The position numbers and the translations under genes were made by a program. From assembly GCA_964019335.1 (NCBI GenBank), contig OZ025715.1, forward strand, positions 248,001 to 312,000: DNA of 64,000 bases, read 5' to 3'. Below the pieces are notes generated by a model. That model was not told where the DNA came from, did no database searches, and worked only from the letters and a program-made list of their open reading frames with translations. This document shows positions 40,129-50,540 of this stretch, in pieces; position 1 is the first letter of the stretch; the number at the start of each line of letters is the position of its first letter. This stretch comes from Diplonema japonicum. Lineage: Eukaryota; Euglenozoa; Diplonemea; Diplonemida; Diplonemidae.

Positions 40129-40650
40129 GTCCATTCTACCCGCACAGCAACAAAATATGTACGGGGTAAACAAGGGGAATGCCTCTGGTCCGGCGGACTG
40201 GAGTCGGTGTGCAAGGTAGTGAGTAAGGACCACACCCCTTTCTGCGTCTGGTGTTGGCGGGGAGGCGGAGTTCATCCTTGCAGACTTGGGACTGTCGAGG
40301 AAGGTGTCCTCTGATGGGGCAGCAAGTACTCTTGTGGGCACGCCAGTCTTCATGGCACCCGACTACATGGGGGGCAATTACACCAACAAAGTGGACATGT
40401 GGGCCCTCGGGGTGACTGTGTGTCACGCGGTTCTCAAAGGAGACCTGAGGGACCTCTTTCTGAAGTACCTGCACGAGAACCGGGAGCTTGTGATGAGGGA
40501 GCTTCGGACTCACCTCCCCCGTGCCCTCGGGGCACACCTTTGTGAGGTTGTGTTCCGCCTCCTCTCCACTGACCCTTTGGAACGCCCCAGTGCCTCTGAG
40601 ATGCTGCAGACGTCGTACTGACTGGAGCGATTCTTCAGCCGACTGGAATG
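40129..40650 (+). pseudogene. Truncated third kinase copy
   Basis: Starts with the same leader as paralogue 2 (CCATTCTACCCGCACAGCAA). It keeps a mutated Gly-loop region, then jumps from about 40222 directly to the sequence before the DLG motif, losing roughly 370 bp including the Lys and HRD motifs. From there it matches paralogue 2 rather than paralogue 1 (GGNYTNKVDMWALGVTV is shared) until LERPSASEMLQT, where it stops. No link region or ankyrin array remains. A clear pseudogene. Confidence 0.85.
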
Positions 40651-40989
40651 GGTATCTGAACAGACCACGGGGGGCCTAGGGCCAAGCTGACAGGAAATGT
40701 GGAAACGTTTCCGTTTCCGTTTCCATATTTTCAAAATTCTTATGGAAACGCATATCTTTCTCCCCTTTCCCTTCTCTTCAAAAAAGAAAAGGTACCTTGT
40801 AAATCATTTTGAGTATGTTGCTTTAAGAGGGACACAAAAGTGCCAAACAACCAAGTAAGGTTTGTGGGATGAGAACTTTAGCAGCTGTTATAGAAAAAAA
40901 ACGGCTACGACAGGAGACCACTCTTCTCCTCGAGCCAAACCGCCCCCTACCTAGCACTCCAAGCAGTGTGATGTTCTTCTTCTTCTTCT

Positions 40990-41026
<37 letters not shown>

Positions 41027-41131
41027 CACCCCTCAGTTATCTTTTTCGGTGTCCATGAAAGTGATGCACTCTCTTTCCCTCATTTTTTCTCTTCTTCTTT
41101 CCACCCGCAGTGCTCCACATAGAATGGGGGG
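40651..41131. other. Spacer: duplicated kinase 3' flank and LRR leader
   Basis: About 40780-40885 duplicates 38300-38480. A TTC/T run of about 40 nt lies at 40978-41020. GAAACG(TTTCC)-type short repeats are at about 40698-40750. An upstream ATG at 41124 is out of frame with the LRR protein and may reduce its translation. Confidence 0.5.
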
Positions 41132-44100
41132 ATGGGGGGGAAGCAATCGACCTCGAAGCGCCTATCGCACAAAAGAGATCCCAGCGAACGATGCGACGAA
41201 TGGGGTGTGTACGTCCAGGACATGTTCCAAAGACTGGAGAGCGAGAGTGCGCAGATGTACGTGCTGAGGCTGACTGAAATGCATTTGGGCGAAGCCGGAG
41301 CACGCATGCTGTACCTGCATTTGCTGGAGAACAAAACGCTGACAGAGCTGGAGGTGGCGAAGAATAGTTTCGGACCGCCTTCTATGTATTACTTCGGGGA
41401 GTTACTGAAGCTTTCGGACACTCTCCTCAGCCTCGGCCTGCGGTCAAACATGCTGGGCGACTCCGGTGCAGCAGTCCTGGCCAAGAATCTAGAGTACAAC
41501 CGAACCCTCAACTGCCTCGATCTGTCTGATAATTTCATCCAAATCAAGGGATGCAAGGCGATTTCCCTCGCAATCCAGTTTAACTGCACCCTCACCGAAC
41601 TCAACCTATCCTCCAATGACGTCGGCAAAGAAGGCACAAAGCACATCTCTGAAGGGCTTCAGTACACACATACCTTGAAAAAACTGGTTCTCGAGGATAA
41701 CCAATTGGGCGATCCTTCCCTTGTGTGCCTCTCTGATGGCCTCGCCAAGAACAAGTCTCTTGAATCGGTACTTCTTGCACGTAATCTATTCACGAAGGTC
41801 GGTGTCAGCTATTTAATGTGCGCGCTGAGTAACCAAGTGAACGGAATCCGCGTGTTGGATCTCTCCAACAACGAACTAGGGCCAGACGGGTGCAAAATCC
41901 TGTGCATGCAGCTCAACCAGACCAAGATCGTTACATTGCTGCTCCGGTCTAACCATATCGGTGATATAGGTTGCAAGCATCTAAGCGAAGCGCTTGGAGG
42001 TCTGAAAGGCACTTGTTCCGTGCAGTGTCTTGACATCAGCGACAACAACTTCGGGCGACGTGGGTTTGAAGACCTCGCAGGTGTGCTTGAGGAGATGTCC
42101 TTCATCACCAACCTCGATATCTCCTTCAACGAGATTGGCATGACCGGCGGCGAGGCGCTGCTGTCTATGTGCAGCGAGAGGTTTACCGATGTGCGCTTCC
42201 ACGAAACGTGCATCCCCACGGAAATTGTCAACAAGGTGAACTATACTTTGAAGCGGAACAGAGTCATCAGAGGCATTGCTCACATCGATGAACGTGCTGA
42301 AGCAGCTCCCGAGCCCGCCACGCCCCGCCCCCAGAGCGTTATATCCCGCCCTCGGACAGGCCAACGTCGGCAAGTCACAACCGCGAATTTCGCCATCGCA
42401 GAGAAAGTGCGGACAGAGTACAACGAAGCGCGAGTCTTGCGTCAGCCGAAGTACGGCGACCCCGACGAGAGCCAGGTGATGACATGCGTGGACGAACACC
42501 TTGTGAAGCGGACGATCGCACTTGTGCAGGAGAACGATGACGTTGTGTCGCAAGTGACCCTCTCAGGACAGCGGTTGGGCAGCGGGCAAAGCAGCGCCAA
42601 GCTCTGCATCCAACTAGGACAAGCCCTCACGTACAACACCACTGTGCTCAAGCTGGACCTTACGTGCAATGACCTTGGGCCGCAAGGATGCTACCGTTTG
42701 GCCAAAGCGCTGGTCCCGAATAACTACCTGACGGAGCTGTCGATTGCAGGGAACAAGATAGGAAGTGAGGGCGCTGCCGCGCTGGGGGACTTGCTCGGAT
42801 TCAACAGGTGCTTGCTGGCGTTGCGTCTTGACGACAACGAGCTGGGCGATTTGGGGATGCGGCACATCAGCGAGGCGTTCGGCGTGTCGGACTCCCCGTC
42901 TGTCGTGCATCTGTCGCTACAGTGGAATGATATCACAAAAGACAGCGGCCCGTACTTGAACAGGATTCTGAGGCTCAACAGCACGCTGAAGACGCTGAAT
43001 TTGTGCGGCAACTCGCTGGGTAATAACGGCGTGTTGGACATCTGTGACGGCCCCACAGCGGGGCTGTGCTTCAACACGACGTTGAACAGGCTCGATGTGT
43101 CGCTGAACTATTTCGGCGACAATGCGGGCATCAAGCTGTTGGGCACCGTGACGAAAGCCAACAGCCTGACGTTTGTGGGCGTAACGAAGAACTTGCTGTG
43201 CATGAGCGTGGTGCAGGCTTTCGAGGAGTACAACGCGAACAAGATGGCACACAGGACGCTGCAGAGCATCTCGGCGAATAAGAAAGTCTCTAAGACACCC
43301 AAACCAGAGGATAACAACAACGACTTTGATCATGAGCCTTGTTCATTGCGCGCACGACCAAGCATTGGTAAGTTAGACTCTGAGATATCTATATCCCCGG
43401 AAGTGACGTACGCCGTAGGGTCACAGGTAGAAATTTCCTCCGAGTACGACGGCGTGGCCTCATGGGAGGTGTGCACTGTGATCGCCCTGAAGTACGGGAT
43501 GTACCTCGTGCAGTTCCCAAACGGTGAGCGGTGGGACAACGTCTTGGCCGAAGAGCTGCGTCCCGTCACCAACGAGAACCCCCTCTCGAACTTCATGTCG
43601 AACAACTGCCAAATCAAGATCAGCGTCGAAGCAACTCAAGAGGAACCCAGCTTCGGCATCGCCGTCTCGTCAGACGAAGCCTCGTCAGCCTCACAGCACA
43701 GCCCACTTCCTTCCGTCCGCGAAAGCCTAATAACTCGCGAGCTTACACGAAAGGACCCCGAACCAGACCATAAGGAAGACATCAAAGATAAACCCGACAA
43801 CGAGGAAGATATCGTTGAGAAGGAGGAGGAGGAGGAGGAGGGGGAGGAAGGGGAGATAGCTTCGGAAGAGACAAAGACTGAGAAGGAAATTGAAGAGGTA
43901 AAAGAAGAAGAAGAGGAAGAGGAAGTGGAGGAGGAGGAGGAGGAGGAGGAGGAGGAAGAAGAGGAAGAAAACCCACTAGCGGCCTTTGGCGAACACGCAG
44001 TAGCGCCATCAGATGCTTCTATCGAACCGTCGCCGCCACGTGGGGCATCAGATCAAGTGTTGATACCCCAGGTGCAGTCCGAAGCTAATGAACAGGCAGC

Positions 44101-45427
44101 TGTTGTATCTTCTGTGCCCATCACCGAGGCACCTGATACCCCTCCTGAGCGTGTCCCCATCAAAGAAACAGTGAATGAGGCTACCAAGCAGCACTTCGAC
44201 ATTGCACAGAAAGATATCTGTAGCTCTAGGCCGGACACACCTGAAAGCGCTGACGGAGAGGTTGTCCCTTTGCCACTAGCGGTGACAGTACGCAAAGCAG
44301 AAGCTCAAAAACAACAAGAAGCCGTGCTAAAAGAAGACCGCGGTGTCAAGGAAGAACGAGAAGAAGCGAGCAAGAAGCAAGAAGCTCCGAACGAAGAGCA
44401 CAAACCACAAAAAGCACAAGGTGCCCCAACGTCAACGGCAATGCAAAAAAATGGAAAACAAAAGGAGGAAAAGCCAGTGCCTAAGAAGGAGGAAACCCCA
44501 CAAGAAGAGTTACTCAAGAAAGAAGTGGAAGCCCGAAAAGCAGAATCGGCAAGAGAAGAGGCAGGCTGGCAAGAGATCGAGGAAGCACGATGGCAGGCGA
44601 AGCTGGATGAAGAAGTTCGTGCGTACGAAGAAGGGCGCAAGAAGGAAGAAGCACAGCAGAAGGAGAATGAGAAGATTACTCGGGAAGTGGTTCACGAGGA
44701 GGAGGGGCAGCGACTAGTAGTCGAGGCCGAAGAGAAGGCAACCCGTCTCCAGACAGAAGCACTCTGTGCAAAAGAAGAAGAAGAACACCAACAGAAAGAA
44801 GCACGGCAACGGCAGGAAGAGCTTGAGAAGGAAGAACTCCGATTACAGGAAGCGCAGAGGAGGGAAAAAGAAGAAGCGCAACGAAAGGAGCAGGAAGAAG
44901 CAGCCAAAAGGTTAGAAGAATTTGAAAAGGAAAAACTCCGACTACAAGAAGAAGAGGCACAAGAAAGAAAAGAAACACAGCGGCAAGAAGAAGCTGAAAA
45001 ACAGGAAGAACAGCGACAACAGCAAGAGGCCAGACAAGAAGTGCTCCGCCTGAACGAGGAACGCAAAAGGAAAGAAGAAGAAAAGAGAAGACTTGAAGAA
45101 GCAGCCCGACTGAAAGAAGAAGAGGCAAACCAAAAGGAAGTTCAGCGACAAGAAAAAGTGAGACAACAAGAGGAAGCTCGACAACTAGAAGAATTAAGAC
45201 AGCAAGAAGAAGCTCAACGACAAGAAAGAAAACAGCAAGAAGAAGCTCGACAGCTAGAAGAATTAAGACACCAAGAAGAAACTCGACAACTGGAAGAATT
45301 GAAACAGCAAGAAGAAGCTCAACAACAAGAAAGAAAACAAGAAGAAGCCCGACGTAACGAGGTTAGAATGCAGGAAGAAGCCCGACAAGAAGAGGCAAGA
45401 AAGCGACAGGAAGAAAACCAAAGAGAC

Positions 45428-45471
<44 letters not shown>

Positions 45472-45790
45472 AGAAGAGGAAGAAGAAGAAGAAGCACCTC
45501 CGCAAGAAGAATCCCGAAAGCAACAAAAAGAGGCACGCCCAAAAGGGGAACGTTCGCAGGAGGAAGAAGAAGAAGAGGAAGAGGAGGAGGAAGAAGAATC
45601 ACCTCCGCGAGAAGTAGCCCGAACGCAACAAGCGGAGGCACACCCAAAAGGAGAACGTCTGCAGGCGGAAGCGAAGGATTCGAACGAACCGTGTTTGCAA
45701 AAACCCCAACAAAATACGCACACCCAGAAGGAGGGTATGGACACTGCTGAAGAGGAGGAATACGAAGAAGAAGAGGAGGAGGAAGAAGAA

Positions 45791-45822
<32 letters not shown>

Positions 45823-45904
45823 GGAAGAGGAAGAGGAAGAGGAAGAAGAAGAACGCGAGAACCCCTTGGCCTTCATTACAGGTCTTCAAGCACTTGGTGA
45901 ATGA
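41132..45904 (+). CDS. LRR (ribonuclease-inhibitor type), Tudor-like, coiled-coil protein
   Basis: Intronless, 1,590 residues. The N-terminus MGGKQSTS fits an N-myristoylation signal. Two blocks of RI-type leucine-rich repeats (about residues 45-350 and 460-690) show the LxxLxLxxNxLGxxG pattern, for example LTELNLSSNDVGKEG and LTELSIAGNKIGSEG. Residues about 757-810 form a Tudor/Agenet-like barrel (VGSQVEISSEYDG..SWEVCTVI). The rest is a Glu/Lys/Gln-rich coiled coil with poly-Glu runs. A short motif recurs in the acidic half: ENPLSNF (about 815), ENPLAAF (about 946) and ENPLAFI (about 1576). Probably a membrane-tethered scaffold. No NACHT or catalytic domain. Confidence 0.85.
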
Positions 45905-46090
45905 CCCGCACCTCCTGTGTTCCCATGCTGTTCCTATGCTGTGTTCCTCATTTATCGATATCGCTGCTTTAACAAGCCAGGCGCTCTTTTTTTTCACTCT
46001 CTTTTTTGTTTCTCTTCAGTAGTTTTCCAAAACGTCTGCCTGAAGTACAGGATTACCAATCACCACAGGAGCGCCCTACTATGCGACAAG

Positions 46091-47971
46091 ATGACAGCGT
46101 TGAACGCAAAGCTGGTGCGGGAAGGGGCGTGGGACGCAGTGAGGAGGGTGGCGAGGAGGTATCAGAAGCCAACCGAGGCGAAGAAGATTTTGCGAGCGTT
46201 GTCCGAACAAGCACAACATGAGAACGTAACATACACAGGTCAGCAAGGCGTTAGAGACGGGGTCATGACAGTGCAAAGCTACAGCAGTTGTAGGGTGTAT
46301 CACCCATGGCTGTTCGTCACAGTGTCCAAGTGCTGCGAGAATGAAATGGACAAGATGACCAAGAGGGATGTTTGCACACTTCTGTGGTGCCAGTCTTGGT
46401 TTCAAGATTTCGCGCAGATGCGCACGCACACTGGGTTCCTGAAGCATGCCCTTCGCCCTTCCGCAGAGCATCTCAACCTCACCGACCTCACCATGCTAAT
46501 GAAAGCGGTGGAGAAATGCCGCGAACCCCTGATCGAAACATTTAAAGAAGAGATCAGCGAAGCCATCATCCTGTGCCTTTCTCGGGAAGGCACCACCGCG
46601 TCCTTGCAAGGCCTCATCGGGATCTTGAGCTCTGTAGTGAAGGCGCGTGGGGAGGGCGCAAGCATGACAAAAGTGGTGAACGGACTGGTCGTCATGATCA
46701 CCGCTAAACACGAAGAGCTGATGAACGATACGATAGGGTTGGTCAGCGTGCTGAACGCTCTCGCGAAGCTCCCTCACGAGGAAGCAGACGGGGTCGTAGC
46801 AAGCAGACACTTAAAGTTGGCGAACATCGCGATCCAGGGTGTGGTGAAGGCGAAGAACAACCTCAGGGTGCTGGAGCGTGTTACTGTGTTGTCGAACTTC
46901 TACACCTTCAGGCGGTCGTTCGATGTTGCGCAGCTTCGTGTCGCTGTGCTGGCCATCATCCACCCGTTGGCAGAGACGACGCCCTTAAAGGCCGTCCCAC
47001 CTGAACACCTCATCGCTTTTTTATTCTACGCCAGCAAACTCGACATCGACGCTGCTTCTGATGAAACCCTTACGCAGATATCCGACTTCATGCTGTCCCT
47101 CATGGCGTCAGGTGCGCTGGCACGCGCCAACAGTGTGGGCCCTGACTCTGTGGCGAGGCTTGTATGGGCCTTGTCACGCACCCCCGACAGCGACACCGCT
47201 CGGGTAGTCGTGGGACACCTTGAAACAACAAGTGTTTTCCGTCACATGAACGGCAGAGAGCTCACCGACACCATCCGTGGCCTAGGCGGGCTCAGAGTGT
47301 ACGATGTCACTGCGTTGAACAGACAGATTGGGGAGGGTGTTGAACGGTGCATGGACCAGTTGTCCCCCGCGGATTGTGTTCAGATTCTCGCGTTTCTCAG
47401 CCACTCTAGACAGGGAGCTGCTTACCCGCTGCTGATGCAGAAGGTGAAAACGTACTGTGCACACCTGCTGCCTAGGGACTTGAAGCTGCTATTCTATGCG
47501 TTTGTGGTCGCGAGGTGGGGCGACACTGACTTCTTACGACAGCTGGTGAGCATTGTGAACAACCCGAAGCGAGGGTTCGACATCATGCTTGTGGACCAGG
47601 TCTTCATTCTGAACTGCTTGACCGCATTGGGGCACACCTCCGCCACCTTACTGGACACTGTGAAGGCACGCTGCGCGGCGACACATGAGCCCCTCCCCTC
47701 CAAGGCAATGGTAAGGCTCTTAACGACACTGGCCAAGTCAAACCAGAAAACCAACAAAACAGCGGCGGTGAAGCTGTGCGAGGAAATAACAGCAGCATTC
47801 TTGAACTCCGAACGTCTGACCTCTAACGAGATCAAACAGCTCTTCGACTCGGTGGGAGAGCTGCAGATACAAAAGACACCGCAAGCAAGGGAAATGGAGA
47901 AGGTCCTGACGTCCAAAGACCTAAGGGGCACCGCAAGCCAAGTGGACGAGCTTCAACCCGATTCGCCTTGA
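46091..47971 (+). CDS. Helical-repeat-like protein, unrecognised
   Basis: A 626-residue intronless frame if started at the ATG at 46091 (MTALNAKLVREGAWDAVRR); the same frame is open upstream into a hydrophobic, unlikely N-terminus. The N-terminus is Arg/Ala-rich and could be a mitochondrial presequence. The body is built of helix pairs of about 35-40 residues with repeated motifs such as LIAFLFYASKLDI, VARLVWALSR and LLFYAFVVARWGD. These recall heptatrico/octatricopeptide and RAP-type organelle RNA-binding proteins of algae and alveolates. No C-terminal RAP domain is obvious. Organelle RNA role is inference only. Confidence 0.6.
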   Translation: MTALNAKLVREGAWDAVRRVARRYQKPTEAKKILRALSEQAQHENVTYTGQQGVRDGVMTVQSYSSCRVYHPWLFVTVSKCCENEMDKMTKRDVCTLLWCQSWFQDFAQMRTHTGFLKHALRPSAEHLNLTDLTMLMKAVEKCREPLIETFKEEISEAIILCLSREGTTASLQGLIGILSSVVKARGEGASMTKVVNGLVVMITAKHEELMNDTIGLVSVLNALAKLPHEEADGVVASRHLKLANIAIQGVVKAKNNLRVLERVTVLSNFYTFRRSFDVAQLRVAVLAIIHPLAETTPLKAVPPEHLIAFLFYASKLDIDAASDETLTQISDFMLSLMASGALARANSVGPDSVARLVWALSRTPDSDTARVVVGHLETTSVFRHMNGRELTDTIRGLGGLRVYDVTALNRQIGEGVERCMDQLSPADCVQILAFLSHSRQGAAYPLLMQKVKTYCAHLLPRDLKLLFYAFVVARWGDTDFLRQLVSIVNNPKRGFDIMLVDQVFILNCLTALGHTSATLLDTVKARCAATHEPLPSKAMVRLLTTLAKSNQKTNKTAAVKLCEEITAAFLNSERLTSNEIKQLFDSVGELQIQKTPQAREMEKVLTSKDLRGTASQVDELQPDSP

Positions 47972-48045
47972 ATTTCTTTCATATATTATAAATCCCCCCC
48001 AAAAAAAAACACTACAAAGGGAGGGCGGAAAGGGGGGTGGGAAAT

Positions 48046-49644
48046 ATGGACGAGCTCATATGGGTGCTGTTCAGCCTTATAATGGTGGTCCTCGCGGTGT
48101 TTGGCGTGTGGCATTTCTCGATGCTTCACGGGGATTACCACGAGAACAGGATACTGACCATCATGGTGGGGACTTCGTCGCTGTGGCTGGGTGCTGCAAA
48201 GCTCGTTATGGCGCCAGCAGACGTGTACGACATCGCGTTCGAGAACGGGAAGCACTCTGCTGACATAAAGAGATTCTACCAAATGAGCGACATGGTGACG
48301 GCGGTGTACTGTTTCGTCATGCTACCTTTTCTGTACGTGTTCAACAGCGAGAAGTTCGCGTCGTGGCGGGGCGGCTACCGGTCTGCAAAGTTATCATGGA
48401 GAATCTTCATCTCCGTGTTGTGCTTAGTGCCGGGTCTTCTCGTCCTTGGAACTATCATCCTCCTCGGCATCTTTATTGAGTACTCCGACCACAACTCCGA
48501 ACCAATCCAAGAATGGCTGAACGCCACCAGGGAGCAAACCGACTCTGAAAAAACATTCAACATCCTCTCAGGAGCGTGCAGCATCGTGGGGGTCCCGTTC
48601 ATGGTATTTTACCTTGGGTCCGGGTTGGCATTGATCCCGTTGAAGCTCCTCGAGAGGAAGTTGTCTACAAACGAACTTTTCGTTGCCGGGGAACTTCTAG
48701 ACGAACAGCTGGAGAACGAGAACTACAACATGGCGGGGATCAAGTCGAACTACATGAACAACCTGACCAAGGGGATCGACAAGAAGGACAAGAAGAAGTT
48801 CCGCAGCGCGGACAAAAAGATCAAGGAGCTCGAGGAGACGAAAACGCTGCTAAAAAGCACCTCCGCAGAATCGAAATTCTCCCCGAGAAAGATCGCGAGA
48901 TACACCGCGGGAGTCCTTCTGCTCCTATTCCTCTGCTTCAACATTGCCGGGATTCTAGGTGGGCGGATATACGCGCTACTGAACTCGGACTGCGGCTGGC
49001 GATGTGCTTATGTAACAGCATCTGACTCGGGCTGGGCCAACCCTGTTGACGAAATGACTTCTGACATGGGCTACGAGCTTGCGACAGTGTTTTTCGCGTG
49101 TTTCACTATTTACATGATGGCTGGCATGTTGGGTGCCTTTGTGTACCACGGGTTCAATTTCATCTTTATCGAGGAAGCACTAGAACGGTACTCCTCACCC
49201 GCGCAGGCTATATACCTGGAGTGCATAACGCTTCTGTTGGTCACAAGTGCGTTGACCCCTTATCTCGCTGTTGTGGCACCAAGGTACGCTGTCTTTGGGT
49301 GTAGCTCTTCGTGTTATTTTGGATCGTTCTCTCGCGAGATTTCGTATCCTGCAGTGGAAGGGAACGATACCGAAACAGTCTCGCTGACTGTTGGTTTTGA
49401 GGATTGCCTGACGACAGAGCTGTCCAAGCAGGTGTATTCTCTCAGGATTTTGCACCCGATTTTTTCAGTCGCTGACACGGTGTCTGTGTTCGGCCTGTCA
49501 GCGTCCGTTGTCTTCTTCCTGATCTGGTACTTTGCAAGGATGCGTGGGAGCGCACCTGTGCAGGTCAAGAACTCGTCGGCACGGGGAGGCTACCTGACCG
49601 TGACAAACGCTTTTGATGATGTTGACGATAAGGTTTATGTTTGA
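48046..49644 (+). CDS. LMBR1-like polytopic membrane protein
   Basis: A 532-residue intronless frame with nine hydrophobic segments: five in the N-terminal half (about residues 3-25, 38-58, 82-98, 115-145, 175-205) and four later (about 290-312, 345-370, 395-415, 475-500). A long charged, probably coiled cytosolic loop (KKDKKKFRSADKKIKELEE) separates them. The LGSGLALIPLKLLERK segment before the loop matches the conserved (G)xGLxxLPxxLL signature of LMBR1/LMBRD proteins. LMBD1 acts in lysosomal cobalamin export and LIMR in endocytosis; the function here is unassigned. Confidence 0.7.
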   Translation: MDELIWVLFSLIMVVLAVFGVWHFSMLHGDYHENRILTIMVGTSSLWLGAAKLVMAPADVYDIAFENGKHSADIKRFYQMSDMVTAVYCFVMLPFLYVFNSEKFASWRGGYRSAKLSWRIFISVLCLVPGLLVLGTIILLGIFIEYSDHNSEPIQEWLNATREQTDSEKTFNILSGACSIVGVPFMVFYLGSGLALIPLKLLERKLSTNELFVAGELLDEQLENENYNMAGIKSNYMNNLTKGIDKKDKKKFRSADKKIKELEETKTLLKSTSAESKFSPRKIARYTAGVLLLLFLCFNIAGILGGRIYALLNSDCGWRCAYVTASDSGWANPVDEMTSDMGYELATVFFACFTIYMMAGMLGAFVYHGFNFIFIEEALERYSSPAQAIYLECITLLLVTSALTPYLAVVAPRYAVFGCSSSCYFGSFSREISYPAVEGNDTETVSLTVGFEDCLTTELSKQVYSLRILHPIFSVADTVSVFGLSASVVFFLIWYFARMRGSAPVQVKNSSARGGYLTVTNAFDDVDDKVYV

Positions 49645-49886
49645 AACCCGCTGGGATGGAAGAAGGGAAGGAAAAAAAAAAAAAAGAAAAAAAAAAGAAA
49701 AAGAAAAATAGAGTGTACTTATTTCTTGTCACCCGTGTGCTTTTTTTGTTTTGTTTTTTTTTTTGTTCTTTTTGTTTGCCTGTTCTATTATTACGTTATG
49801 TGGGGGGTGGGGTGTGGGTGGGCGTCTTCTACAGGGCTCCACCAACTTCTATTCTCGTAAATATTTATTTTTTTTGTTTTGTTGTT

Positions 49887-49917
<31 letters not shown>

Positions 49918-50540
49918 TGCGTTGCCAAACATATAGGTTGTAGTCTCGACAAAAAAACGTGTTGTCTAAAACAGAATAAAAAAAGAAAAAAAGGGGGGGG
50001 TGAAATAAAGGCCAGGTCGAGACAGATTTGTTTGGCTTCAACCCCTAAACCCCCCCCCCCCCCTCCCTCCCCTTCTTTTTTGCAAGAGAGTCTCTTTGAC
50101 TTGTCTAAACAAAAAGGGGAACATTGGCAACGTGTTTACGGGTTTTACAAACTTCTCTAGGTTTTACCGGCACGTACAACCAACGGCCAAGTTCCTCTTT
50201 TCTGCTAAATCTCTAGAAAATCCCTTTGGGAGCAGTATTAATATCTTCGGCCGAAGCACTTTTTTCTTTTTTTGACAAAATGTCCGGCCTGACAAGCTAG
50301 ATTAAAGTATTTTTCTTTGTTGTTGTTCATCGTTGTCGCCCCATTTATTCTTCGTGTTCCTTATCCAAGCATTGCCATTTCCCTTCGTTTCTTTCCAACA
50401 ATTAAAAAAAAATGAATACCCCCCTCTATTCTCATCCTCCCCCCTCACTTCTCTTCGGGAAAACATATTTAAAAAAAAAAACCAAATACAAAACGTAACT
50501 TCATGCCATTTAAAATAAGACAAAACGAGAAAATAAAAAA
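49645..50540. other. 0.9-kb non-coding region with foldback
   Basis: Poly-A, poly-T and poly-C runs; foldback at 49924-50036; a complex AT-rich stretch at 50100-50290 with palindrome CTTCGGCCGAAG (about 50249-50260). No frame or RNA recognised. Confidence 0.5.
49924..50036. repeat. 113-bp foldback element
   Basis: Outer pair GCCAAACA/TGTTTGGC and inner pair GTCTCGAC (49943-49950)/GTCGAGAC (50016-50023), spaced alike on both sides (11 nt left, 5 nt right). The TAGTCTCGACAA...GTTGTC left half recurs near 30400 without a right half, suggesting a dispersed family. Confidence 0.6.

Noticed and set aside
45263-45876. Poly-Ser, poly-Leu and poly-Phe minus-strand frames up to 185 codons
   Set aside because: Antisense of the GAA/GAG-rich coiled coil of the LRR protein.
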